A stretch of 64,000 nucleotides of DNA. Source: Thuidium tamariscinum (taxonomy: Eukaryota > Streptophyta > Bryopsida > Hypnales > Thuidiaceae). Below are positions 11,174 through 22,493 of the stretch, piece by piece. The notes under the pieces were generated by a model. The model did no database searches and was not told the DNA's origin. It worked only from the letters and a program-made list of their open reading frames with translations. The position numbers and the translations under genes are program-made. Every line of letters starts with the position of its first letter. The stretch's first letter is position 1. The stretch is from assembly GCA_947034885.2 (NCBI GenBank), contig OX344749.2, positions 14,275,501 to 14,339,500 of the forward strand, given 5' to 3'.

Positions 11174-14100
11174 TTAACCCTAGAGTGTCCGAGGGGTGAA
11201 AATGTCACCTCTCAATTTTGAAAAATGTCCTTATTTGACAGTTATAAACTTGTCAATGGTACAATCAAAAGGGTGCATCCCTTTCTATGTACCTCTGGGA
11301 ATGGTAAGTTAGTGTGGATCATTTTTTAGGTGATAGTTTAGTTCAAATGAGTATAAAAAGGTTTGGATTTCATTGATCTTGGGTGGGTACTCATGGGCTC
11401 AATGTTTTCTTGCATCTATTCAAAGTTCTTTAAAATGTACTTTCAATCAAAGAAATTTCAAGCTCTAATTATAAATCAATCAAAAGCTAAAAGCTCATTC
11501 AAGAAGGACAATATGATTGGTTGGATTGAAAATGCTATAAAGGCATGATGAATGACTCCAAGACTAATTGGACTTTAGTCAAATTATTATTGTATGCACT
11601 AGTAGGGCAAATGATTGCAACCCTCAATGCTTGAACTAATAATAATATTTTCATTGCAAAATGATCATGATAAATAATTGTAATTCCTAAATGTCAAAGT
11701 CATATTTTGAGAACAAAAGTCAAAGGTATTCAATCACTTAAATGGATATCCATTTTTTAAAGCATTATTCTATATTTAATTGAAATTTAATTAGCTTGAT
11801 TTGAATATAATCTAATTTTGTAGGTACACCATTAGCAAAGTCATATATAAAAATTAGGATGAAAATCAAGATGATTGCAAGAAAGAGGTGTGCTTTTCTG
11901 CATCACACTAGGAATAACAAAGTTGTCATCTATTGTATCCTTATTTTTGAAAAATTTTAGAAATCATTTTGTAATTAAATTTAAATGTAGCTAATCTATC
12001 ACACTGTACAATTTAGGATTTTTTACTATTGAGGAGTATCCAAAATTAATGATCTAAAGCTGAAATTTTTGTAGTCTATTTCTACACTAGATAGACATGT
12101 ACCTACCAAAAGAAATTTGCAAAAACATTATTTTATAGCTTGCTAATAGGGCTCCCTTGTGCACTTACTTCTGAACATTCAAGATGGTTTTAAGATTATT
12201 ATTTTGGTGAAATCTCTTCATCCTAAAGTTTTTTCAAAATGCTTGTTTCATAAGAGGTTTTTTTGGGATATTGAGAGATTGTTTTAGCCTTGTTCCCCAT
12301 TCTGTGAACCAGCCACTACTGGTCAGAATTAAAAAATATTAAAAAAATATTAAAAAAATGAAAAAATGAAAAAAATGAAAAAAAAATATATATATATATT
12401 TTGATTTAATAAAATATTATTATCTAGATGTAGCAGTCTCTGTGCCACATTAGATTAGCTGTTGGGACAGTTTTCAGCGAGTTCCCACAGTCTGGGAACT
12501 CGCAGTCTCCCAACATGGTAAGAAAACCTCTTATGCTAGTTTTTTAGAATTTTTTTTATTTTCTTTGAAAAAATTTTGTTCCTATTTTCTACAAATTAAA
12601 ATGTCAAAGTTTCTATTTTTTCTTAAAACCCAATTACTTTATTTTGGGAATAACTTTGATCTACATTTTTTTTAAGTCTCAAATTTTGGTGACATGCAGC
12701 TTCTAGTATTGTACTAATTATGTATGTTTTGTCTTATTTCATCTTTTTCTTTCTTTCTAAAAGGTCATAGTATAGCTAGTAAAGAGCCAAACACTACAAA
12801 AATGGTCTTGGCCTTTGATGCAATGATTCATCATTGATTATTTAGTATAATAATAATTGCTTGATTGTTCTTTTAGAAGCCATTTTTTGCTTTTGCAATT
12901 CTACAACATTCCTATTCAACCTTAGAAGGTCAAAATTGTGACATTCAAAACCACCTCACCCTACCTCAAATCAATGCACATTTTCAACCAAGTTTTCAAC
13001 CCTATACTTTTGAAATTCATAGTTTCAACTAGAAAGCTTTTTTTTTTTCTATTATTGTAGCCAAGCCTTCTATTGAAGAATAAAAATCTTTATTGTTGAT
13101 TCTAACATTCCAACTCTTAACCATTTCATGATTAAAATGAGATTTTGCATTTGTGGCCAAGTTTCTATGGATGCAATTTTTATTATTCTTTTTTTCTAAA
13201 TTTTTATACAAAGTGGTATATATTTCAAGCTCTCTAGTAAGTCAATTTACAAGAAAAACAAATTTATATCATTTTAAATTTTTCTAAACTTTTGGATAGC
13301 TAAAAAATCATTTCTTAAAATTAAAATAATAATTCTTGAGAAGAATGGATATGTATTTAAAACATAAAATTTATTCATTATGTTTTGATCAATGGTGTAA
13401 AATTTGTGAGGAGATTGTTTGCAAGAAATTGTAGAATTTATTGGAAAAAAAACAAGTATTGTTCATGTTTAACTCTATTGTCACAATTCTTGAAAACTTA
13501 GAAAAACATTTAGTTTAGATGGCTTACAACAACATTTATCCTAGTGAGATTGGCATGGTTGAAGTCTCTATAAGATTTATTAGCAATTTAGTTTTCAAAA
13601 TGATCTTGCTCATCTAATTACATAATGATTCCTCTAAAGGACATATATCAAGTTTTATATTATTGATTTTTTTCTTTAAATTTTCTCAAAATTTTCAAAG
13701 TTAAACCTTCTTTACAATAAAGTATTGAAAAATGCTTGTTGTCCTACTTTGACATTATGATATTGGAGGCACTTAGGAAATAGTCTTTGAAATTGGTATG
13801 TGTAGAAATATATATACAAGTTTGGTGCAAAATCATAGTTAAAAATTGCAAAAGATATTTACAAATTTATCTACTCTACTACTTGTTTTCAAATTGTATT
13901 GTCTTGCAACAATTTTGCTCCAAAATACCAAAAATATAATAGCAATTAACCCATATATGCTTGAGAGGCCACAAATGGTCTATAGTTGAATTTTAACTCT
14001 TCAAGGAGATGTAGAAGAATAATTTTCCATCCAAACTTTATATTTATAGGGACTTATATGAATGCTTTAGCAAGAAGATGCCTTCTCAAATATTCTCTTT

Positions 14101-14600
14101 TTGTGGTATTATTGACTTCTTTACATCTTTAGGGAGATGCTCAATCAATAAATCACTATATACATATTAGTGTATTTTGGTGAGGTTTGCCATTATGTGA
14201 GCCTAGGAGTCTAAATGACTATACGCTTGTATTATAGGTGTCTATTTCATATAAACCTTTTATGATTGAGTGTGCTAAGTTTGGCAAGTAATAAGGGTGC
14301 CTATTTGAATAAACTATAGGAATAGTCACACCTTATCTAAGAAAGAAAATTCTATGAAGTCAAAGAAATTGGTGAAAGAAAACAAGAGCCAATGTCTAGC
14401 CATTTTGTGTGAAAGAGGTGTGACCCCTCTTTTTGCCATTTGGAGCGATTCTAAAGAAATCTGGTACCTACATAGCTAATGGGAGCTGTGCAAGTCAAGT
14501 CTAGCCAACCAAACTACAAAATTCCTTAAGAAATTTTTCCTCAAGAATGTTTCTTTACTTCCGAAGGGGAAGGAATGGCACTTTGAATTCCCCATGGAAA
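11174..14600. mobile_element. AT-rich block starting with a TTAACCC terminus (piggyBac-like end)
   Basis: The block opens with TTAACCCTAGAGTGTCCGAG followed by AAAATGTCACCTCTC. That matches the pattern of other termini in this window (13946, 43492, 44477, 49345, 62710): TTAA, then CCC, then a conserved AAAAnG.C.CCTC motif. The interior is very AT-rich and has no gene. A second terminus of the same family (TTAACCCATATATGCTTGAG) starts at 13946 in the same direction, so nested or adjacent copies are likely. No matching right end was found, so the extent is a guess from base composition. TTAA target sites with CCC ends are the known pattern of piggyBac elements; assignment to that group is an inference. 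Confidence 0.4.
12249..12535 (+). mobile_element. MITE with CATAAGAGGTTTT terminal inverted repeats, copy 1
   Basis: The 287-bp element starts CATAAGAGGTTTT and ends AAAACCTCTTATG, a perfect inverted repeat of 13 bases. The interior holds GTTCCCCAT...GTGAACCAGCCACT and an inner inverted pair GAGTTCCC / GGGAACTC. A related copy in the opposite direction lies at 42771-43065. It has no coding capacity. The superfamily is unclear: no clean target duplication is seen, although TA inside the repeat could be one. Confidence 0.75.
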
Positions 14601-15627
14601 CCAAGTTATGCCTACCATGAATTGCCAACTAGCAACCGCCACATACACTTTCTCTCAGAATTGTAGCGATGCTGAAGAAGGTGTGAGAACCTCAAATGTT
14701 ATGCCCATTGACATTTCTAGGCATCTCAGTGACATCTACCTTTCGTGGCAGAATGATGAAACCATAGTGCGGACTTGTAGACCTTGTCACATGGCTGCTG
14801 CTAAGTTAACATGATTTGGCATGTGGTCCAGGCCCAGGCATGGTGGGCACGCTCTTCTTACCCAACTACCCAATTATCCGGAGCTGATGGAGCTTCAGAA
14901 GCCACCATGCAAGCTCTGAATGCTCTGAAAACCAGGAACGAGATTTTCCGAAACTTCTTTAGTCTTTCACCGTTGCAGGGTAACCCACCAGGTCACGTTC
15001 CTTTTTTGGAAGTAGTGTGCCATGTGCCGTTGCCACACGCAAAATCGAAGTAAAAGTAATTTTCTAATTAACTCAGAAATCCATAACTTTCCCTCCGTCG
15101 CCACGAAACAAAGCCTGTGCACTCCTCGCCGGAGCTTTCCGACGTTAACAAGCACGCGACGGGGAACGCACGCGTCGGGAGATCTCAACGTGATAAGCAA
15201 ACTAAACAAACAAACAGCCGAAAACAGTGAGAGACCAGCCAGCGCAGGAGTACAATCTCCTTGCAGCAACTCCGAGAAATTTCAATCCATGTAGGAACAA
15301 GCAGCTCCGTATGGGCATCGCATCTTATGTAACAGTTGGGTCGTGGAGAATTGATGGAGGAGGTTGATTCATCCGAGGTAGAGTAGAGTAGGATTAATTT
15401 CCGGTCTCGGTTGGGGGTTAAAGGTTTAGGGTACAGATTGTTTCGACACTTTGACTGATGGTGATTCTTCTCTCCGATCATCACTGACAGATTCTGGTTT
15501 TAATAAAATTCGGTCGCCCCTCTTGATTGTATTCTTGGTGCGTGCGAGTGATGCTCGGAGTGGGAACAGTCGATCAAGTGCACCCGCGTCCGGGAATTTT
15601 GGAAGCTTCTGTAGCAGATTGGTAGCC
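14601..15627. other. Upstream region and 5' leader of DGAT2
   Basis: Base composition changes from AT-rich to mixed near 14600. No separate gene is recognised. The last few hundred bases up to 15627 must contain the promoter and 5' leader of the DGAT2 gene; no clear TATA box was found. Confidence 0.35.
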
Positions 15628-18600
15628 ATGGCGATTGGAGAGGATGGACGTGTGAAGATGTGGAGCTTCGTGGCGATGGCGATGTGGTTGGGAGGGTTCC
15701 ACATCAACCTCTTAGTGACCGTCCTTTGCATCTCCCACTTGCCCAGCACCTGGGCCATCACGTAAGAGAAACTTTGAACGCTGATTGCTTGCTGTTCTTA
15801 TGCGCTTTCTTCCTGCTGGCAAGGTTGACGAAAAGTAGGAATCGGTGTAATTTTCCTTGCAGTTGCGAGGAAAAACAAAATCTCGACGAGTGAAGCTTAC
15901 AATTCACATGACCCTCTGAGTCTCTGCCCCACCCTGCTGTCTTGTAAACCCAAAAGACTAAGAGGCCCGAATTGGGTCATGTTATTTTAGCTGTTTTTAG
16001 CAGGTCATATGGAGGGTTTCTTTTGTACAATTCTACATGTTTTTAGAACCACACGTGCGATGTTCTTTACTGATTTCGGTTTTATAGTATTTGATCCATC
16101 TGAATTCTATGGTTTTCTCAGTTTGATCAATTGAATTGTTATTTTCAATACCATGAATCCTTGGTTCGTTAGGGTTGACATTCGTTGGTAAAATGCTTCC
16201 GAATTTCACTGCAGGCTTCTGAGAATCTCATTTTGAATTTATGTTTGCAGACTACTGGCGATCTGGGTGACGCTTTTGTTCCTTCCTGCTGAGTATGAGA
16301 CTCCTTTGGGATCAATGGTTGCCAGGTACCTAGCCATACACCCTGGCGGGGAGTTCTTGTCCGTGACCTCTAATTTTTTTGGTATATTTGTGCTGGACTT
16401 AAAACTCATGAGCATTATGGGATTTGATCACTTCAATCTTGATTGCCTTTGTGTGCTTTGATTCAGATTTATAGTTAAACATGCAACAAATTACTTCCCA
16501 ATCAAGGTGATATTTGAGGATGAAAATGCCTTTGATCCAAATCAGTCTTACGGTGAGCGTATTTTCCGCACTAACGATTCTGCAATACCGATAAATAAAC
16601 GTGACCGATTGCCGTTTCCGTCTGGCTTTGGAATACTTGTCAATGATGTGTAGTCGTAGGAGGTTGTGTGGATGCCTCTACTTATAATATGCAGACAAAA
16701 ATCAAATTTTCGATTTAGGTGCTTTCTCTTGTGTAACCCGACTTCAAATGTCAAGAAAAAGAAAAGAAATCTCAGAGTCACTAGAGTAGAATAAATTTCC
16801 AAAAAAGAGTATACAGAGAAGTCTGGCGCTAACTGGAAGGCAACCTAAAAATAAAAGTACACGATTGGTTTTAATGTAAAGCATAGTATAATTGAAGAGA
16901 CTAAAGAAAATGCATGGTCCTAGTAATTTAAATAGACTGCAATTTTCTCCTAATGAACTATGAAGTGTTACTGTAATAACAATTCAAAATACGTCCGAAT
17001 AAAGCTTGTGGCTTAGTAGCAAAGAAACTGCAAGTGCCGTTGTTTTTATTTTGATACATTTTGGGGATGTATATTATTTTACAGTGTTCACGGTTGAGCC
17101 ACACTCAGTGCTCCCTCTTGGAGTCGTTGCCTTGACTCCTCAAAGTGGGGTACTCCCAGTCAAAAGATTACGCGCTCTGGCAACTAGTGCGGTAAGATGC
17201 TTGTAGCCCAAACAAGTGTGAGGAGTTTGTATTAGAGCTCACTGCAGACTTCGGGTTTTCTTGATCCGTTGAGATTCTTGCTCAAGAGATTTTGTGAGAG
17301 AATTGTGTCAAAATTTCAATTGCGTGATGATAGGTTTTCTGGACACCTGGAGTGCGGCACATTTGGACATGGCTGGGGGTTGCACCCGTCTCAAGAAAGT
17401 CCTTCTCGCAGTTTCTACAGAAGGGAATCAGTTGTCTTATTGTGCCAGGAGGTGTGCAGGAGTGTTTGTATTTGGAGGAGGGCCGTGAGGTTAGCAGTTC
17501 TATCTACTGAAACCTCTAGCCAGTCTCTCGGACTAGAACAATAGAAATGAACTGATAAGCCGGGACTATCTTGGTTTCTCTCGTAATTTGGTTATCTCAA
17601 ACATCCTGATATAGTTGAGATATCCTGTAATTGTGGCAAAGTGGAGGTACGGACTGTATTTAAAGAGGTGAGGACTGTAGCTGTGAGTCAGTAAATATGT
17701 AGGTCAATCTAAAAATGTTTAACAAAATGGTGGTTGGATTGAATTTGCTAGTTCTGGCAAGTCCTGTTGGGGTCGTCTATTCTCCTTATTAATTGGAATG
17801 TAGTCGAAAACCCCATGAGTTTAATGGAGTATTCTATTATTGACATAAACTGAAAACCACACCCAGCTGTTTGAAAGTTTATGTGGTTAGGAGAGGATAT
17901 CTTAAAATAAATAATGTCGTACTGATGTCCCCCGTTTATGGGATCAGTTCGTTCATAGATTGACGGATATTTGCAGGTGGTATTCTTGAAACAAAGATTT
18001 GGCTTCATCAAACTTGCGATGGAATCTGGCTCGCCAATTGTACCAACGTACTGCTTTGGTCAGGTTTGTCTCTGTGTATTACCTGCGGTCTCTTCTCTCT
18101 GGTTAATCCTGGTCACTGCATGATGATATTTTTCCAAATTATTTGTTGGATGATGGTGCGCTTCAATTCACGCACTGACAAAAAAGGGCCTCTTGCACCA
18201 TGTCTGGTCAGAGCAAATCTTACAAATGGTGGAAACCTACTGGCAAATGGTACAAGCAACTCTCTCGAGCTATTGGCTTCACACCTCTTGTGTTTTGGGG
18301 ACGATTTGGGTATGGCTACCCTCCACCTCTTTTCCTCCTACAATGTTCCTTTTTCCTCAGAATTGAATGACCTCTCTAGTTTGTGCATGCAGATTTTAAA
18401 CTCGTCGAAGTTATACTCTAATATTTGATCTCAGACGAGAGAAATGAATGCATATCCGGAAAGTAACCTTTGAGATTCACATTCGTTTGGCGTTGTTACA
18501 GAGGACCAGTTCCGTTCCGAGCACCCATGCACTTTGTTGTGGGGAAGCCCATCGCAGTCACGAAATGTGCCAACCCTTCACACGAAGAGGTACAATGCTC

Positions 18601-18949
18601 TTCTTTTTTGTTCATGCACGCGAATTAACTTGTTCATAGCACCGCACTCATTATCCCAGTTATCTGTGCTGTTTCTTAGTAATGAATAGGTCGTTCATAG
18701 ATGATATATGCGACCGGTAGACATGAACTGCTAAGGAGTCTTTTGAGTGTCTTGCAATATCCAGGGATTACTTCTTGGCTCATGTGCAATCTAGAGTGTG
18801 GTTGCAATTTTCGATCATCTTATTGCAATAAACTCTTTGATGTTCAGGTAGCTTTGGTTCAAAGACAATTTATAGAAGCTGTGGAGACTCTATTTGAGAA
18901 TCACAAAAAGGATCTAGGATTTGAGAACACCACTTTAGAGGTTTTTTGA
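15628..18949 (+). CDS. DGAT2: Diacylglycerol O-acyltransferase 2, nine exons
   Basis: The enzyme adds the third acyl chain to diacylglycerol at the endoplasmic reticulum, the last step of triacylglycerol synthesis. Exons: 15628-15761, 16251-16325, 16467-16552, 17085-17191, 17334-17489, 17977-18063, 18212-18309, 18502-18589, 18848-18949; all phases join to 310 aa, close to the usual plant length of about 310-340. Two N-terminal membrane segments (about residues 13-70) are followed by [17 protein letters not shown], then the plant active-site motif EPHSVLPLG (His about 105). Further on come [12 protein letters not shown], the VPGGVQE motif, [23 protein letters not shown] and MHFVVGKPI. The chosen ATG has a strong context (gccATGG); an in-frame ATG at 15451 would add 59 residues with low complexity and is less likely. 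All conserved blocks are present, so the gene looks functional. Confidence 0.93.
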
Positions 18950-19925
18950 CAGGGTTGTAAACATAGCACACTGTAATTGTCACTTTCACCGAACGACAAC
19001 AATGGTGGATGACTTGTACAAGAGTTTGCAACTGAAGTTGGAATATACAAAGTTAACCCCTCGCACTCCCTTTCGAATTGGCGGTGACTTACAAACAGTT
19101 GGTATGCTTGCATCCCCCAAGCTTAGCTATCGAGAGCAAAAGATCACTTCACCTTGTCTTTGACACTGTAGTGCACTAGTTAGTCGCACCGGGTCATCAA
19201 GTCGTCATTGGTAGTGACTGAAACTTTCCAACTAGTGCCTGGGTAGGCGAAACTTGTCAATTTTGTAAAACTCCTGGCCTGCAATTTCTTGCAATCCAGA
19301 TGGAATATTCTCACGTTTGGACAACATTTAATCGAGTACCGGGACCACTTGATTGTGAAAATTGTAGGTGACTATTGAAACTAATGGTGCCGTCTTCGTG
19401 TTACGTTGTTTACTAGTTTTCTGGAGTCCATTTATTTTGAGAGCTTGTTTTCAGCTACGGGAATTGCACATGAACTCTCTCATGGACGACTGATGCGAAC
19501 AACTGTCTGAAGTGAAGTTGACTGATGCGGATAATCTCAAATCAGCGGAAGTCAAGCTGCCGTGGCTTAAAATTCGAGGTATCTCACAATCTCCTCTTTG
19601 TTCAGGATAAGCAGCAATTTGTTCAAAACTGTGCTTGCAGCTTCTTGGCCTCAGAAAAATCCTACTGTCCTACTGAATTCAACCCAACTTGAACACTAAT
19701 TCGATACGGGTCATTGAGCGAGAGTTTATTACAATGAGGCACTCCGTCACAATGTGGATGTTCTTTTTCATAGGCGAACTTACTATAGTAAATGGTCCTT
19801 TAGTGCCGCTAAATTCTCTCGAGGCTTCGGTGATGCTCTACATCCTTCCATCAAACCGTGAATAATCAGGCAAGCAATTGAAGATGGGCGAAATATGTTT
19901 GCCATCAAGAAAGTTTTGGCAATGG
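18950..19925. other. DGAT2 downstream region, no gene seen
   Basis: The stretch contains the DGAT2 3' trailer and unremarkable spacer. I found no open frame with splice sites or recognisable motifs on either strand. Confidence 0.5.
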
Positions 19926-20110
19926 CTAGTTGGCCGTGTTAGAAAGGTAGATGCCATCGAAGCTCAGATACATGGCAGCCTTCGTATGGGAGATCGATGT
20001 CAGATTGACCAGCTTGTCATCAACTTCACCAACTTGCCCACACTGCACATTGTCGTTGAAGTTGTACTTTCCACCATAGCCGCAGGCTGCCATCAGCGTC
20101 TCCGTCACAT
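19926..20110 (-). pseudogene. Relic last exon of a GDSL esterase
   Basis: After an AG acceptor at 20111 the minus strand reads DVTETLMAACGYGGKYNFND and continues to YLSFDGIYLSNTAN and then stops. This aligns along its whole length with the last exon of the intact neighbour (NVTEPLKACCGAGGYYNFNS ... LSWDGIHTSN). The DGIH active-site block reads DGIY, so the catalytic His is lost. The frame stops about 35 residues before the expected end. No other exons of this copy were found in 20111-22493. It is most simply a decayed tandem duplicate of the adjacent esterase gene. Confidence 0.75.
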
Positions 20111-20240
20111 CTAATCACAAATTGCAAGCACTCGAAGTACACTCAGAACTCTTTTAATTTATGAAAAACCTTTTAGATCTCAAATTGATTCAAAGCATGA
20201 CATATGGAGACTGATTCTCCACTCACATGTGTACACAGCA

Positions 20241-20316
20241 TCTAGTAATCCAACATCTAAATTAATAATCCAACTCAATCACAACAACTAATAATCCAAC
20301 ATCCAATAATCCAACT
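20241..20316. repeat. Degenerate short tandem repeat, unit near TAATAATCCAACATC
   Basis: The core AATCCAAC occurs four times (within TCTAGTAATCCAACATC, TTAATAATCCAACTC, CTAATAATCCAACATC and CCAATAATCCAAC) with irregular spacing. It is not coding and is probably slippage-derived. Confidence 0.5.
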
Positions 20317-20821
20317 TTTCTTCAAACCAACTTCTGCAATTCAATGCGATCGAGGCACGTAATGAACAGATGAAACTCACATTCTCACTGCATTGAATCT
20401 CGATCGATCCGTACAAAACAGTGCCCCCACTGGCGGAGAGGATCGATCGGTGGGTGAATTATGCCGGAAACATTGTTGAACTGAAGGGTAGTCACATCAA
20501 CAGAAGAAAACGGTCTTTTTCACGCTGGGTCACCCACTTAAATCATTTATTCAGTTCCTGCATGAGAAAGCTCACTCTGCTACCTGGTCTCACTCAAGCC
20601 TAAAATCAGTGAGAAGTTAGACGGTGAAACTGAATGTTCAATGCAATGAAAATTGTGTTCAAACGTCATTTCACGTACAGTACGATCCAACGGCCAAAGC
20701 GGGTCAGGGGGTAACTTAACGCCCAAAACAATCCACCCGTCGATGATCATCGATGTCATTGAACTTGAAGACAGAACGATGTACATGTTTAGTGGGATTG
20801 ATTTTCAAGATCGTGCAACCG

Positions 20822-20861
20822 GTCGACCTAGCTATATCGTCACTGCTCTAGCTAGGTCGAC
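20822..20861. repeat. Perfect 13-bp inverted repeat (hairpin)
   Basis: GTCGACCTAGCTA at 20822-20834 and its exact complement TAGCTAGGTCGAC at 20849-20861 leave a 14-base loop. The stem could form in DNA or RNA. No terminator-like role is expected in a plant; it may be the core of a small foldback element. Confidence 0.6.
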
Positions 20862-22493
20862 AAACAGTACCTGGTTTAGAATTCATGTACTAATCCACAG
20901 GTCTAAAGTATTTAATAATCGTCATATCTCTTTAATTGGCGCATAATTTCAGAGCGCCAAATGTATGGCATTCAGATGCACAGAACTCGATCTGAGAACT
21001 AAGCTAGGGCTTGTTTAGATCTGAGGTTCCTTGCGTACGCGCACCTGCAAAATTGCCAATTTCCTGAAATTTTGTCATAAATTCTTCAAATATGACACAA
21101 TCTGGCCACCGGTTTTCTCTATTGAGGAACCCTTACTCAGGGATCTCATCGTCTCTGAATATCCCCACCGAGAGACCCTCTTTCGGAAGTCAAAACTCAA
21201 AAGGTTTATACAGCACACCGTAGATTTGACAATCATATATTCTAGGCGCAATATGGCAGATTATTGTGGCATATAATGGTGGGCTTTTGTTTTGAAGATC
21301 GAACAAATTGCTTCTCAGTCACTTTCATGTTTCCCTAACTTAGATGATTCGTGTTATTCAAAGAAAAACATATCAGGTGGAGAATTCTTTGTTTACTGTA
21401 AACTAAGTAATCATGAGCCTGAGACGCAGATGGCCGAGGTCGGAAGCAGGGTTTCAAACAGAGTTCTCCTCCCAGGGGATTTGACCACGAGCATACCGTA
21501 GCTTACGAACTAGTTAAATATTGCCATGATGCAGGAAAAGTAATAATCTACATGTGGGGTGTAAAAGTTTGATTTGGGGTTATTTGACTGTTTCAAGAAT
21601 ATTTTTAACAGCATCATGAAGTAGGATAATCTTTCAAATGACTTGAAGAGAGGTCTCCCTATTGTTACTACGACCATATGGACGCCTGTCTATGAATCGT
21701 GGAAAGGGGAACCGGCCTCCACATGAATTAGGTTATTTTATGATGTTTAAAAGTACTTGAAACAGCCTAATCTTATTTCACTGAAATCCGTGAGTTTTCG
21801 GAGGTGATGCGTAATATTTGAAACATAGTTGGTGACACACAAGATTCATAATAATAAAGCAAATCATGAAATGTACTTGTCCAATTCTCCTAGATTTCGA
21901 GCTTAAACAGATCTGTAGCCAATATGGGTACCAATCCATGCATCCGGAATTATAGACAATATCGTTAAAATGGCGTGATTCTAGCGCGAAAAATTGAGAC
22001 ATTCATCATCACAAAGCTCTCCGAACTAGGGCAAGCATAGATTTTCGTTGCAGGCTGAGTGCCTTGAAAAGTGCCCGAGGAGGGAATCCTCCAATTTAAC
22101 TACATGGACCATTATTTTATTTCACAGAGATCAAAAGGTCAAGGCCCTAAATCACCAAACACCGTCGGTTGATTATTTCCAAGGGACGGTAAATTGTTCA
22201 AAGTTCCATAGAGAAAACACAACAAGAAGCTATATAGCTGCATGTTCATCTCTCAGCTCAAAATCAAAGCGTCCTAAACTCCAGCAGATTATCTAAACCG
22301 GAAGTTATTGCTTGCAAGCTACGAAAATCGCCTCTAAGAGAATTTCAGGTATTGTCGGTTGGGGGCTGAACGTGTTATTGCTGGTTCTTAAAACATCTAA
22401 AGTTTGCTTGAAAACAACTGCTGGAAACTCTTCCTTCGAGAGTTGAACCATTGACACGGGAACTCTGAAATGGATGCGAACGCAATCCATGCT

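Larger units (their letters stand above)
20111..22493. other. Spacer between the GDSL relic and the intact GDSL gene
   Basis: No gene is supported. The stretch contains a small AATCCAAC tandem cluster (20241-20316) and a perfect 13-bp hairpin (20822-20861), both listed separately. Missing exons of the relic GDSL copy would be expected here on the minus strand but none is visible. Confidence 0.5.

Noticed and set aside
15415-15422. GGGGGTTAA as right end of the TTAA element that starts at 11174
   Set aside because: It lies in the DGAT2 leader region and the next bases do not match the family end beyond CCC.
15451-15627. Upstream in-frame ATG for DGAT2
   Set aside because: It adds a low-complexity leader not typical of plant DGAT2; the ATG at 15628 has a stronger context and gives the usual N-terminus.
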